Origin: Pestalotiopsis fici W106-1
Taxonomy: Eukaryota > Ascomycota > Sordariomycetes > Amphisphaeriales > Sporocadaceae
Assembly (NCBI RefSeq): GCF_000516985.1
Contig: NW_006917094.1
Location: forward strand, 62,001-126,000
Length of the DNA: 64,000 nucleotides
Direction: 5' to 3'
A model generated the notes under the pieces. The model saw only the letters and a list, made by a program, of their open reading frames with translations. It was not told the DNA's origin and made no database searches. Of this stretch, positions 35,810-47,304 are shown one piece after another (position 1 is the stretch's first letter; the number at the start of each line of letters is the position of its first letter). The translations under genes and the position numbers were made by a program.

Positions 35810-36627
35810 CGTGCTATGCTTTTGGATGTCGATCGCAACTGCAACTAAAACATACGGCACGAGAGGACTCGATCTTGAGCGCAAGACTTGGTCGAAATAA
35901 ATATGCCAGTTGAGTTCCACTGTCGCGGGCGGAAAGTGAATGGATTAATGGAGAAACAAGAGGAGTGTGTTTCATGTAAAATGTAGAACTGAAAGTGACG
36001 AATGAAAGCGGGTTGGTTGCAGAGCTTCAGAGAGAGAGAGGACCGCGTTTTGGGAATGGGTAGCACCGTGGGGGACCTTGACGGGTCGCTTACCTAATAC
36101 AACGTGCATGCGACCGGAGCCCCAGCTTCCAGAATGTCCAGCTCCAGCTTGCACAAGGTACAGCGAGGGGTAACAAGGATCAAGGTTAGGAAGGTAGGTA
36201 CCTGGCTGCTGGGTATCCAAACTCTCCAGATTTCAGGGTCCAGCTACCAGGCTACGTTATGTAGCTGATAAGCACCGTTGACTATTTACCTATAAGCAGT
36301 TAAACTGGATTCCCTGAAGTGCTAGTAGTACCTCTGTATTCTCAATAAATGGATGGTCATCTGCATTGGGTCATGACAATACGTTGGTGCGGAATTGTTT
36401 CTCTATCATTATTTTGCATAATTTCCATTTGAATTGATTTCGATCAACGAATTAAAAGGTATCTTGGCTAATGCTTTGTGCTTGTGACTAATACAGCGAA
36501 ATAATAATGGTAATCAAAAAATACAATCGCGAATCCGATCATGTGTCGGCCTCAACAAGCCCGTGAAGCAACATTCATAACTCTATGAAAATGCTCCATA
36601 TACAATATTTACTTGTTCATCAGTTCG
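35810..36627. other. Spacer between MED8 and choline sulfatase
   Basis: About 820 bp, including the MED8 promoter and the sulfatase 3' UTR. No gene is seen. Confidence 0.65.
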
Positions 36628-38392
36628 TTATTGGCCATGCGAACCAGCCTGGTCCGCAAGCAATATGTTTCCCGTTTCGCGACCGTACTTGTCCACTACC
36701 GGATATCTGGCCTTGCGTTCGAGGTCATCGAGGGGTAGGAAAGATCGTATGTACCTATGAAGCATTACCCGTCAGTATCGTATCAAAGTTGTATTCGAAA
36801 AAGGCTTGAACTTACTTGGCTGTACCATCCTCGTGCTTGGCTGGGTCAAAGTCCCAGGAGTCGAATCGACCGATCTTGAGAGCATCCCAGACGTATCTGC
36901 GCTTTCTCTGAGAAAGAAGTACCTCCTCGGTAATCTGTTCAAAGTTCCACCGTGCCTTGGCTTCTGCTTCGAATTTGAGAAATTTAGCCTTGGCTTCTTC
37001 TTCCTCGGCTGTCAGATTCTCCCTATCCGCCAATTTGGCCAGGTTGACTAGTTCAAGAGGGTCTTGTTCCAGATTGTAAAGCTGGGGTGCATCCGTGGGG
37101 CAAGTGATATACTTCCAGGGCCCACGTCTGATCATCATGAGAGGACTGATTGTGCCCTCACCCGTATACTCGGCAATGACCGTGTCGTGACCCTCGCGGC
37201 CTTCAAGATGTGGTAGCATGGATTGGCCATCCATTGGCAGACCCGGGAATGGCTTCGTCCCAACCAAGTCACACAGCGTTGCTGGGATGTCGAGAGTTGA
37301 AACATTCTGCTTGACACGTCGAGGTTCAAAACGCGAAGGGTCCGAAATCAAGAGTGGAACTCGGGCCGACCCCTCGAAATAGTTCATCTTGTACCACAGT
37401 CCTCGCTCACCCAACATGTCTCCATGGTCACCACTAAAGACAATGATGGTATTCTTATCAAGGCGGCACTGCTTCAACGTCGCCAAGAGACGCCCGATGC
37501 AGTCATCGACATAGCTCACAGCACCATAATATGCTCGCCTGGCCCGCTTAACCTGCTCGTCGGAAAAGTTCTCATCCCACAAGTCGCAGACTTTCAATAA
37601 TCGTTTGCTGTGTGCATCTTGCTCTTCCCGGGGAATGGACACCTTGGGCAGGTCAATGTCGACACCCTCGTACAGATCCCAGTACTTTTCTTCGATCGTG
37701 TAGGGGTCGTGTGGGTGTGTGAGCGAGACAGTCAGGCAGAATGGTCTCTTGTTGGGACCCTCACGAACTTGATCGTACAGAAATTGGGTTGACTTGTACA
37801 TGACCTCCTCGTCGTAGTCGAGCTGGTTGCTCCTCACGCAGGTGCCAGCCTGGAGAATGGAGCTGGCATTGTGGTACCATTCTAGCCGTCTTTCCGAATC
37901 GTCCCAGTTCACGGCCCAGCCATAGTCTCCCGGGTAGATGTCGGCAGTCAGACGAGTCTCGTAGCCGTGGAGTTGGTCACCGATAAAGTGCATTTTTCCG
38001 GCAAGTGCCGTATGGTAACCCTTGACCCTCAGGTAATGCGCGTAGGTTGGCCAATCACTTGAGATCTGAGCCGCGTTATCGTATGCGCCAATCTTCATGG
38101 GCAAGAGACCAGTGATCAAACTCATACGCGAAGGGGCACACAGAGGCGAGGGACAGTAGGCAGAATCAAACTGGACAGACTTTGCCGCAAGTGCGTCAAG
38201 GTTAGGAGTTTTGATTTGAGAATCTGGGTTGTACATCTTCAACAAAGGTGCAGCCAATTGGTCTGCCATGATGAAGAGGACATTAGGCTGGTCAGAGTCT
38301 CCCACCGCTACAGGAGCCGGGGCTGCCTGGCCGCGGGTGCTGTTGACGGGAATATGGGGGGAGGAGGGCATGGAGTTGAGATCGGGGGCCAT
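36628..38392 (-). CDS. Choline sulfatase
   Basis: Two exons (38392-36816 and 36754-36628; intron 36755-36815 with perfect GTAAGT donor and CATAG acceptor) encode 567 aa. The long first exon alone would stop one codon after the donor (DGTAK-stop). Splicing adds 42 residues, including KYIRSFLPLDDLERKARYPV. The sulfatase signature is CPSPLCAPSRM, with C85 as the residue converted to formylglycine. N-terminal metal ligands include D44 (LFIMADQ), with later metal-site residues in VFSGDHGDMLGE. The layout with no signal peptide matches fungal choline sulfatases, which release sulfate from choline-O-sulfate, a sulfur store and osmolyte, in the cytosol. It is likely under sulfur control, but I found no clear Cys3-type site upstream. 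Confidence 0.95.
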
Positions 38393-40325
38393 TGTGCAGA
38401 GAGGTGAGAAGGACCAGCAAAGGAGAGATGCAAGTCAGAGGGAGAAGTGCGGTGCTGGTAGACGGAGAAGATGAGATTGGAGAAGGAGAAGAAGATGAAG
38501 AAGGGAAAAAGATCGAGGGTTTTAGACCTTTGGAAGAGATAAGAGCGGTGCGTAATCTTCAATCTACTACCTGGGGAGACGACGATCGCACAGGACAGAT
38601 AAAACGGCACTCTAGCGGCTTACAAACAGCAGAGCTTGTGACAAACGTCTAGCGGCTTGGACCGTGATTCGCAGCGATGTGCCGGTACCAATGGGTCGAT
38701 CTCTGGAGGATCCGTCTGTCGCGAGAGAGGAGTGAAATGGCGAAATATCACGTTAGCCATTCCATCGACACCGCCTGTTTATTAAAGAAAACAGCGCCAG
38801 AGACAGATAAAGCTCGACACTTTACTCGATGCGACTAGGGGCGACGTCGGACCCTTGGGTCTAGGATAGCTTTTGGAACGAATCTAGAAGGCCAAGCCTG
38901 TCCAATAAGAGCTGAGCCGTGTGCCTGCCACGGCAGGGCAACGAGAAATGATCGCCCAGGGGTACGTCCGGCTGAACGTAACCCTGTGTTCGGATCGGGA
39001 AACCGAGTGTTTTTGGAAAGAAACAAGAGAATCCCTTGCGGTGGTTCTTCGCCTCGACAAGCGACGTTGCACGAAGCTCGGAAATGGACAGCAATCGGCT
39101 GAAAGAAGAATCAGGTGCATCGTTGTATCCAACCTCCGATGACGTCCGCCGTTGTGTATCTGTATATGCATTCGTAAACCCGTGTAAAACCACGATAGCG
39201 GAAGCTTATGCACAAATACGTACATTCAGTTTGACGCCATACTCCATCCATTCTTCTCAATAACATTGAAAAGGTGGACAAGACGGGTTCATTCTACCTG
39301 CATGGCTGAACCTGATAGGGTGGCTATAATCTGGGGAAGCCCTGTTTCGATGACGGCTAGGGCGCTTCCACCCCAGTTTTACCCCCGATCACGCGAGAGA
39401 GCTGGTCAATGTCGCAATTCTTAGGGCATCTTTTTAAACACAAAAAGCCCGACCACTACCCGAGAAACCGATCCAAGGTGAGCTGAGCTTGTTGACGACT
39501 GGGCAGGTGAGATTGATTCGTGAAAGTCGACGGAATGCAGCAGGCACCTTCGCAAAACGCAACCTCATTATCTCTGTGCGGGATCGCCGGAAGACCTGAA
39601 AGGATGCATCTAGTAAAGTAATGTAGCCTCACACCTTTGATCAGTATACAAATCTCATAAAGCCATTGGCGGCGGCGTGGCAAGCGTGGCTGCAATTGCT
39701 AAGCTACTACCTATGGACGTTGGATACCTTGTCCAAATCAAGGGACTACATTAACATTGAACAGCTGGACAGTTACCGCGGCTCTGAGTTGAAGCTTTCA
39801 ACTTACAGACACGCAATTATAGTGTACCTAAATGTAGATACATAGCTACCGCGCTCTATACAAAGTACTTCGTACAGTAGTCATGATTGATACGTACCTA
39901 CGGTTGCATTCAACAGACACACACACACACTCACATGTTACTTGACTACACACCATCGATAGCTCTCATGTGTACTCGATGCATTTGTTTGTTTAAAAAC
40001 TAGCCTCAATTAGTTTGATTGACAACCAGATCGACAGATTTGCATCCCAAGGGAAGTTGCCATTCTGTCACTTTAGATACAGAGCTCATAGTGGCACGAA
40101 GCGGCCGAAAAATCCCCCCTGCACAAGAAATTTGCCAGCCACATCATACCAAGACGCTTCCTGTCAGTAACGGAAGTAACTCAATGCGATCATGGTGAAT
40201 CACGTCAAGGGTAATTGTTAACAACTGCCACAAAAGTAGTAGCACTCATAAAGTCTGCGGATCTGACCTGTTTAAATTAAACCCTCCTGCCTAACCTAGT
40301 TATCTATTATGGGGGGCAATAGCTA
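38393..40325. other. Spacer between choline sulfatase and MPDU1
   Basis: About 1.9 kb without a gene. The left end is the sulfatase promoter with a purine-rich leader. A short AC dinucleotide run lies at 39917-39930. The open frames on both strands are under 115 codons and lack domains. Confidence 0.6.
39917..39930. repeat. AC dinucleotide run
   Basis: Seven AC units in a row in intergenic sequence; an ordinary simple repeat. Confidence 0.7.
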
Positions 40326-41244
40326 TCAACCCCGACGACGAGTAGTCGGGCCCTTCTTCGGTGTCGCTGTGGATGTGCCAGATGATGTGGGAGCCGCAGC
40401 AATAGGGGCTTCCTTCATCTTGCCGCGAGCCTTGGCGGACGGTGCGTTCCAGTAATACACCATCTGCAGAGCCAGAACCAAGTTCAACGCAAAGCCGGCA
40501 ATGAAACCGTACAGAATGAGCTTGTCATCGACCTCTTGGAGAGTGGTAAAGATACGAGAGAGCGATCCGGCGAGGTAGTTGAAGACCTAAGAAGAATGTC
40601 AGATGTGAATTCGGCTTATCTATGTTGAAATAACTTACAGTAAAGGCACTGAGCTGACCAGTACCGCCCTGTTGCCAGATTGCCAGGATCTGTGGGACCT
40701 TGCTGCCAACACCGAGCACACCAGCGCCAGCTTGCAACAGTCCAAGCGTCTTCATGTCAATCAGGTTCTCAGCAAACAAGCTGAAAGCAGCAGCGGCAAG
40801 CGCGGCAACGAACAGTGCCGCCGTGCTCTGCTTGCCGCTGTAGTTGAGCACCAGAATAGTGATGACCACGTTCTGTCCCATAATCAGGGCTGTCTCGCCA
40901 AAAGTCGAGAACGGAAATCCATTGCGAACGTTATAGGCCAGGCTGATGAGGTAGGACGACGTCTCCAACAGGTAGGACAGGAAGGAGATACCAGAGGCGG
41001 AGCGGGAGTTGACGAGCTTGATGATCTGGGGCACCTTGACGATGGACGAAGCGGCGATGATGCCGATACCTAGGCCCTTGGATATGGCAAGCTTGACGCA
41101 CTCGCTGTCGGTAGGGTCGAGGTCCAGAATCAAAGTCTTATAGCAGGTCGAGCCGATGATCGAGGTACCGAGATCGTGGATAGGTTGCGGGAGGGCGTTG
41201 GTAATGGGCTTGAGCGGCGCGATGGCCGACTTGAGGGCGTCCAT
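40326..41244 (-). CDS. MPDU1: Mannose-P-dolichol utilization defect 1 homologue (PQ-loop protein)
   Basis: Two exons (41244-40639 and 40586-40326; 52-bp intron with GTAAGT donor) encode 288 aa. Both PQ-loop motifs are present: KVPQIIKLVNSRSASGIS near residue 70 and KVPQILAIWQQGGTGQLS near residue 182. Hydrophobic segments fit seven transmembrane helices. The second exon supplies FNYLAGSLSRIFTTLQEVDD, which matches the family, and a basic Lys/Arg tail ending TTRRRG that may act in ER retention. MPDU1/Lec35 is an ER membrane protein needed to use dolichol-P-mannose and dolichol-P-glucose in N-glycan and GPI synthesis. It is a single-copy housekeeping gene in most fungi. Confidence 0.93.
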
Positions 41245-42075
41245 TTTCAGAGGTTCGTGAAGGATGCGATATTGAAGAGGATGGCGAAGTTGGGATGGCC
41301 AATGTGCTCTGAATGGAGAAGGGAGCTACTCTGCAACCTAGGAATTGAGCTTGCCCTGCTTCGTGCTGACGGAAATCCTCACACGGGTAACGCAGATGCA
41401 AATTATTAGACGTGGTGTGTTTGATGACAGGGATTATCATCTCGTCTGGTTCTCCAGCTTTTAGGGGTTCGCGCCAGCGGCCAACCAGCTGACGCTAGGA
41501 CATGCACCTGTGCTTTGAGTGTCGGCTAAGCGAATTGCACCGTCCATCGGCTACCAAGGCACTTAATGTACGGAGTACCTTGCTGTACTCCTTTTCAACC
41601 TGTGCAAGGGGAAAAGTTAACTCTATTCAAACTCGCCTGTCGTGCTCGCATCTAGTTCAAAGTATCAACACAGTCTGTTCACCCAGCCATCCCTTACGCA
41701 AGAACGTTTTGTGATGATGAATAGCCTGTTGTCGTGGTATCTGTTGCCATTTGGCATTCCGCTGGGTATGACCGCATCACACACAGATTCACGATTGCGA
41801 GCTCTCAAACCAATGATCGCAATGTAAAGCACTGCGTCTTCATGGTGAGTCTAAGGTGCAATGCTAACTTGTTTGTTTAATTCAAACAAGGTGGAATCAG
41901 AATTATATTTGAATCAATTTTCTTGTCCGACTTTAAAATATCTTGCACGGCAATTCTTGATTCAACTCTTTTGCAAGGGTCATGCCACAAGGACAAATCT
42001 TTCTCTTTCTGAATACCCCTTTGTGCATGTATACATGAATTGCATGCTTGAAATGTAAAATAAAATCAAAATTGT
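41245..42075. other. Spacer between MPDU1 and DUF3431 gene
   Basis: About 830 bp holding the MPDU1 promoter and the 3' end of the DUF3431 gene. No gene is seen. Confidence 0.65.
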
Positions 42076-43404
42076 TTATTCGGACCTCATCTCTTTCGCC
42101 CGCTTTATGGGATCGTTTCCATTCTCAAACGCTCTTTGGACATTAGCTTCACAAATGGCACTGAGTCTTTCAACCTCCAAAAGGGCTTTACTCTTCTCCT
42201 CCTGCATCATAGTGATCCTCTCCTTCCTCTCGCTCTTAGTCTCAGCTGCACCCCCTTCGGATGGCTTTCCAGACATTTTCTCGGCCTCCTTGATGGCCTC
42301 ATCTAGCCATTTCACCTTGCCCTGCATCTCCTTCCGACGACCGAGGAGCCATTCGTTCTGATCAAACCCGGTCGCGCCGCCAAAGCACAGCCCGTATGTG
42401 TCGCAGTAGCACAGGTGTTCGCGTGGGCACAAGATAGCCTCGCCGAGGAAGATGTACTGCCAGAGGCTCTCAAACACACGGCCCACCATGCCATCGTCAA
42501 GATCTGTCGTGCGGATCCACTCGCGCATATAGCGCCAACGCTCAAGGGGCACGCTCTGGACGGTCTCGCGCATCACGGCGAACTGCGAACAGCAGGTTCC
42601 ACCCATCAGCGCCGGCATCTCGGCATCGGCACCAAAGATATCTCGGAAAGTTGGCCCAAAGATGGTTTGCTCTGGTATGTCGTTTCCCATTACCAGACTC
42701 CCCGTGTCCATGTGTACCGGACATCCCGGACTCCACCGACACCGGAGGTTAATGTATCCTAGGCGTGCCACGCGGTCGGTGTTGAGTCGATGAATCAACT
42801 CAACTGTATCAGGAATTAGGGTGTCCCGGGAGTGCCAGGCGTACCGGTGCGGGTGAAGAAAGATGTTGATGTCAGAAAGACTGTTATAATTGTCAATGAT
42901 GTAGGTGAGAAAAGGCATCGTCTCACGGCCTTTGTTCATCGGAGTATGCAAGTCTTTCGAATTTGAACCATCGACCGAGTAGATTTTGAGGAGGTACTCT
43001 GGGCCCCGAAAGGATTCGCGCAGCCAGCTAACATCCTCATCTTTAGTGTGCCCTGTAACCAACGTCGTAGTCCTCTTAATTTGGGCAGAACTTGAATCAC
43101 CAGCGGGCAGTGCCTTGGCCTCTTCTGAGATGATATCCACTGAAATGGACGGTATTTTTGCTTCGCTATTTTCAGACTCTGCCAAAGTGGGTGAGATTTC
43201 TACATCTCCATGTTTGGGCACCGCAGACGGCAAGGCGCCTTCCAGGATGGTATCATGCTGAATTTCCACAGGATGCTCATTGAGGCCTGTATATGCTCGC
43301 TCAGGACCGTGGCGATGGAAGAATGTCAGAAAGAGACACAATAGAACAATAGCCGTGATGATAAAGGAGGGGCTTGTATGCCTTCGGAAAATCTTGAGGA
43401 TCAT
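42076..43404 (-). CDS. DUF3431 type II membrane protein
   Basis: A single exon of 442 aa. The N-terminus has a short basic stretch and one hydrophobic segment (SFIITAIVLLCLFLTFF), a type II signal anchor that would place the rest in the Golgi or ER lumen. A variable Ser/Glu-rich linker follows. The conserved DUF3431 core starts near residue 125 (EDVSWLRESF) and contains NKGRETMPFLTYIIDNYNSL, IFLHPHRYAWH, GYINLRCRW, CCSQFAVMRE, and the Cys-rich end CPREHLCYCDTYGLC. The family is fungal and resembles glycosyltransferase-like secretory proteins, but no activity is proven. After the core, an unusual charged helical extension of about 90 residues (EMQGKVKWLDEAIKEAEKM and onward) looks like a coiled coil. 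Confidence 0.87.
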   Translation of the reverse strand: MILKIFRRHTSPSFIITAIVLLCLFLTFFHRHGPERAYTGLNEHPVEIQHDTILEGALPSAVPKHGDVEISPTLAESENSEAKIPSISVDIISEEAKALPAGDSSSAQIKRTTTLVTGHTKDEDVSWLRESFRGPEYLLKIYSVDGSNSKDLHTPMNKGRETMPFLTYIIDNYNSLSDINIFLHPHRYAWHSRDTLIPDTVELIHRLNTDRVARLGYINLRCRWSPGCPVHMDTGSLVMGNDIPEQTIFGPTFRDIFGADAEMPALMGGTCCSQFAVMRETVQSVPLERWRYMREWIRTTDLDDGMVGRVFESLWQYIFLGEAILCPREHLCYCDTYGLCFGGATGFDQNEWLLGRRKEMQGKVKWLDEAIKEAEKMSGKPSEGGAAETKSERKERITMMQEEKSKALLEVERLSAICEANVQRAFENGNDPIKRAKEMRSE

Positions 43405-44095
43405 TATGGCTGACTCCTTTTACGAGCAGGAGCAGCCTGTCTGTCTGGGCTGAGTGATTAGTGCAGCCACTCATCTGTGGGCAATATTCTTACTCAAAAA
43501 AGAAAAACGTCAGGTTCTTCATGAAATGTAGCTTTCCAAGTTCGAATGATTTGTTTTGAAAGGCTGGTCCTCGACACGTTGATATAGAATCTGTCTCGCA
43601 GAGCCTTTTGTGAGATTCAACTGAGACGAGATTCATGACAAACACTGCGGAAATCAGGACTCAGGGTTAGAGACACCTACATCAGAGAATTGCGAGGCTA
43701 GTGTCAGTACGTAGTATGTTAATCGGGGGTGACATAAGATAGGGTGGAACTAGAAACATAAAAAGAGTGGGACTGCATCTCATCACCCAGCCAAGGGTGC
43801 GGATACAAATCCTAGGTTGTTCAGAACTTGTTCACAAAGAGAACGGCGCATCCTGTTTGAGGGATATGTTTCACGCCGCTGCCCTCGAAACATGTCATAT
43901 TATCAACAGCTTCATGTCGAGCACTGTTATCTTCCAATGCGGTATGTAGTTGTATCACCGATCAGGAACAAGCATCTCTACGAAGCTCTTATTGTTACCC
44001 ATGTACGGAATATGGAATGGTATTCTGGGACCATGCCTATGTGTCCACTTGGAACAGATGATCCATATAAATCATTGTGAAGAATTATTAATATA

Positions 44096-44111
44096 TCGAG
44101 CACCAATAGTA
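44096..44111. repeat. Direct repeat, copy 1 (16 bp)
   Basis: The 16-mer TCGAGCACCAATAGTA occurs here and again at 44198-44213, 102 bp apart start to start, with no mismatches. The flanks differ, so it is not a longer tandem duplication. Confidence 0.8.
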
Positions 44112-44197
44112 TTTCGTGATACTTCATTCGCTAAATTGAAGACCCACACAAAACTTATTGTTATATGGTTGCCTGGCATAATGTAGATGCCTGATAG

Positions 44198-44213
44198 TCG
44201 AGCACCAATAGTA
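44198..44213. repeat. Direct repeat, copy 2 (16 bp)
   Basis: Second perfect copy of the 16-mer described at 44096-44111. Confidence 0.8.
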
Positions 44214-44580
44214 CAGGAGTATGATGCTTCCATGTTGGAGCTTCCTATACCCAAAGGAGTAGAAGGATTCAAATACCGGCAAATACCGGAGCCTCGGACC
44301 TCTGAGCTCGTATTCATGATTTGTGGATAGCTTCCACGCAGCAAATAATTCTTGGCCGTTTCGTCCATCATATAGAAACCTCAGCTGCTCATACTTACTT
44401 GAGGCGCAGATATAGGATGGCATCATTTCCGGCGTTTTTGTTCCAACTGATGTCTTGTTCAGAGCAATTGATAAATTCCAAAATCAAACATCATTCAGAG
44501 TAATGATGTATACTTTGTATTTGTCTCATAATGGCTAGAGCTACGATATGATTTGTTTTGCATATGAGCTTAGAGTATAA

Positions 44581-44603
44581 ATAGAGGCAGGGTTTGCCTC
44601 TAT
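44581..44603. repeat. Short perfect inverted repeat (hairpin)
   Basis: ATAGAGGCA and its exact reverse complement TGCCTCTAT flank a 5-base loop. It lies in AT-rich non-coding sequence; a terminator-like or element-end role cannot be judged. Confidence 0.7.
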
Positions 44604-45163
44604 ATCCGGATGCATCATATATTACAATATAGTAGTGCATCGACTAGCTCGAGTGCTCATTCATCCGTGAGCTTGTTGGAACACAACTGGATGGCTAGGT
44701 AATAGAGCTGCTATGCATCACACCAAAGCCTGCCTATCTTATTACACGAGCTTGAAGAAATTGAGTTATTTTGACCTAGATCGTTGCGTGTGACTTACGA
44801 TCAAAAGTAATCCCTCCACAACGACAACCGGCCATGCCGTACCAATATGCTCCTAATTAACAAAAGAAACTGGCGCGAGAAGGGAAAACCATACCACCAT
44901 GGTCTTAAACTTATGAGAATGGCTACCTACTGAGACGAAAGAAAATAATTAAAAAAGAAAAACCAGCTACAAAACTCTGTACCATGTTTTCATGAATTGG
45001 GTATCGCACAAGCCTTGTGCCTACCAACGTTTCCACGAAACTCCTCTTTTCGGACCTGGTGTCTATGTAGGTAGCTCAGAAAAGCAGGAGTAGTGCTCAT
45101 CATCCGTTGCAGCTGCAATAAATCAGATATCGTCTTCCAGCCTTTTCCACCGCTAGCAGTTAC

Positions 45164-47059
45164 TCAAAAGACAAAATCGTCCATAACCAGCGTATCCACG
45201 TCACCGCCAGCGGCCTGAACCGCCTTGACCGCCGCCTCGCTAATACGCCTCCGGCGGTCCGCGGCCTCCTTTTCACGGCGGGCCTTGGTCTTACTGCTCC
45301 CGCTCGGCGCCACGCCCGTCATGAGCAGGTTTTTGTCACTCGGCGTAAAATTAACAAAATCCACACCACCACCACCCCCTCCCGCTCCACCTCCAGGCGA
45401 GCCGCTGTTGCCTCCAAAGGATGACGAGTGAGACCTCCCTGACGGGTTCGGTGTCCGTGGTGCCCGAGACCATGATCGCTGTTTACGTACTGAGAGACTG
45501 GATGAGCTCGCCACCCGCCGCGGCCGGTGGTGCTGTTGTCCCGACGATCCTGGTGACGGTGAGACTGACTCTTCGCGGTGCACGAGCATAGCCCTCGACC
45601 CGGATCGGTGCAGGCTAGGCTTACGCGGCGACGTCATGGATGCGCCGTGGTGGAGGTGGCGGGCCCCCGATGACGGAGCTCGGGGCTGGGGGCGGCGGTG
45701 AAGATGATGTCTGTGGTCAGCGTAGCGGCCGCGATGTTGAGAGTGATGACCATGAGAAGAATTCTGCACGGCGGATGCGTGGTGGGTAGGCGTCATGAGC
45801 TGCTCCGGAATGTTGGCAGACAGGACGGCGGCTTGAGGCAGCCGGGGCTGTGGCATGTGAATCATGAGTCCTGAGAGCTCTGGAGTGTACTCGTAGGGCA
45901 GTTCAGACTGATGGTGCATTGACTGATTGTGCTCGAAACTAGCTGTGCCATCGTGAAAACCGCTATTGTTGAGAAGCGGCATCGGCGCTTGTGAGCTTGG
46001 TGTAGACGGCTCATTGATATCCCACCAGCTCGGGCTATGCAATGCATTGTTGTCTGGAATATAGGAAGATGATGCCGTGGCGGACCACTGGCGTGGGCTA
46101 TCGTCGCTAATGATGCCATCCAAGGGCCACTCAGCCGAGCTCGCATTTCTTTGCTTCAGTCTGCAGACTTTGGTGCTACGAGGGTCGAGATTCGATACCG
46201 TGGTCGGGAAGAAGAAGTCGTCCTTGAGAGCCGGAGTGCTCAGGGGAGTGCTGACATCATTGCCCATGTGAGGAGCCATGATCTTATCGCAGAATGGATC
46301 CTCTATATTGCCCGTCACAAAGGCGCCATTTGCCGCAAATGACGATCCTGAATAGGGAATCTTACCCGTCAGCGGTGGTGACAGGGGCAGGCCACTATTG
46401 TCAATGGGCTCGGATTTTAAATCCAGCGGGTCTGTCGTATATTCATAGCTTCCATGTGGCAAATGTGGCTGGGGTATTGTGTCCGCATTGAACATGTCCA
46501 AAGCCGCTGTATGCGTTCTTGATGGTCCTGAACTACCCGTTGCCCTGCGAAAAGTGGCATAAACTGATTCCACAAAGCGACTTTTCTTGTTTGGACTTGG
46601 TTGCAATAGCAGAGACGGGCTCACGGGTTCGGCTATCTCCTCTCTGGGCGACTTGATGGAAATGCCCTCCAGTCTCAAGAGCTCCGAGTCTGATATGGAT
46701 TCTGCTCCTCCCAAAACCGGTTCGGCGCCAGTAAGAAATGCTGGAAGTAATAGACTCTGTTCCGGTATCGAGCTGGGAAAGTCAAAGCACGCAGCGTCCT
46801 CGGCAAAGGACGATGACGACAGTACGGGGAATATGTCCTGGTCATTGGGCGAGGAATTGGGAACGCCATCATCGGGCGCCTCGAGGATGGCTGAAGGACT
46901 CTGAGGATCTCCGAGGAAGTCGTTGGGATCAAAGGTTACATACTCATCAAAGGAGTTCTCTGTCGTTGTCGCATCACCGAGACCTCCGTTATCTGGCCAG
47001 CATGGGAGTTGTTGTCGTTGCTCTTTGTCCATCTGATAGCGCACCGTCGTTGACGCCAT
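45164..47059 (-). CDS. wetA: WetA, regulator of conidial maturation
   Basis: A single exon of 631 aa from MASTTVRYQMDKEQ. A longer frame starts 15 codons upstream, but family members begin near MDKE-type sequences, so 47059 is preferred. The N-terminal half contains short conserved acidic patches (DEYVTFDPNDF, then SPREEIAEP) in a disordered Ser/Pro background, and the middle is His/Pro-rich (HHSQHRG, HHLHRR). The diagnostic C-terminal WetA domain starts near residue 566: VDFVNFTPSDKNLLMTG followed by VAPSGSSKTKARREKEAAD, then a basic helix. In Aspergillus WetA acts after AbaA in the BrlA-AbaA-WetA cascade and controls spore wall maturation. A DNA-binding role has been proposed. Regulation is probably developmental: three BrlA-site-like sequences lie upstream. 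Confidence 0.92.
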   Translation of the reverse strand: MASTTVRYQMDKEQRQQLPCWPDNGGLGDATTTENSFDEYVTFDPNDFLGDPQSPSAILEAPDDGVPNSSPNDQDIFPVLSSSSFAEDAACFDFPSSIPEQSLLLPAFLTGAEPVLGGAESISDSELLRLEGISIKSPREEIAEPVSPSLLLQPSPNKKSRFVESVYATFRRATGSSGPSRTHTAALDMFNADTIPQPHLPHGSYEYTTDPLDLKSEPIDNSGLPLSPPLTGKIPYSGSSFAANGAFVTGNIEDPFCDKIMAPHMGNDVSTPLSTPALKDDFFFPTTVSNLDPRSTKVCRLKQRNASSAEWPLDGIISDDSPRQWSATASSSYIPDNNALHSPSWWDINEPSTPSSQAPMPLLNNSGFHDGTASFEHNQSMHHQSELPYEYTPELSGLMIHMPQPRLPQAAVLSANIPEQLMTPTHHASAVQNSSHGHHSQHRGRYADHRHHLHRRPQPRAPSSGARHLHHGASMTSPRKPSLHRSGSRAMLVHREESVSPSPGSSGQQHHRPRRVASSSSLSVRKQRSWSRAPRTPNPSGRSHSSSFGGNSGSPGGGAGGGGGGVDFVNFTPSDKNLLMTGVAPSGSSKTKARREKEAADRRRRISEAAVKAVQAAGGDVDTLVMDDFVF

Positions 47060-47304
47060 GACGCAGCGTATGGTTATGTATACGGTAATATGTAGCGAAA
47101 GCAAGGATTAATCTTTGCGGGGACGTTGATATGCTTCTGACTGTCTGTCATGTGTATCAAGACTATCCACGAACCACAAAATCAAAGTTTGACGATTTCC
47201 GCATGTACCTAAGTTGTGGTCATATTGATCAATGAAATGTAGGTACTGTCACGGCAACGGCAGGCATGAGAAAGATATTCTCCACTAGGAAGCAGATCGA
47301 CCAG

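Larger units (their letters stand above)
43405..45163. other. AT-rich spacer with short repeats
   Basis: About 1.76 kb, markedly AT-rich between 43800 and 44900. It contains a 16-bp direct repeat and a perfect short hairpin (listed separately). Frames on both strands are short and broken. It may be decayed mobile-element DNA or plain UTR/promoter sequence; I cannot assign it. Confidence 0.5.
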
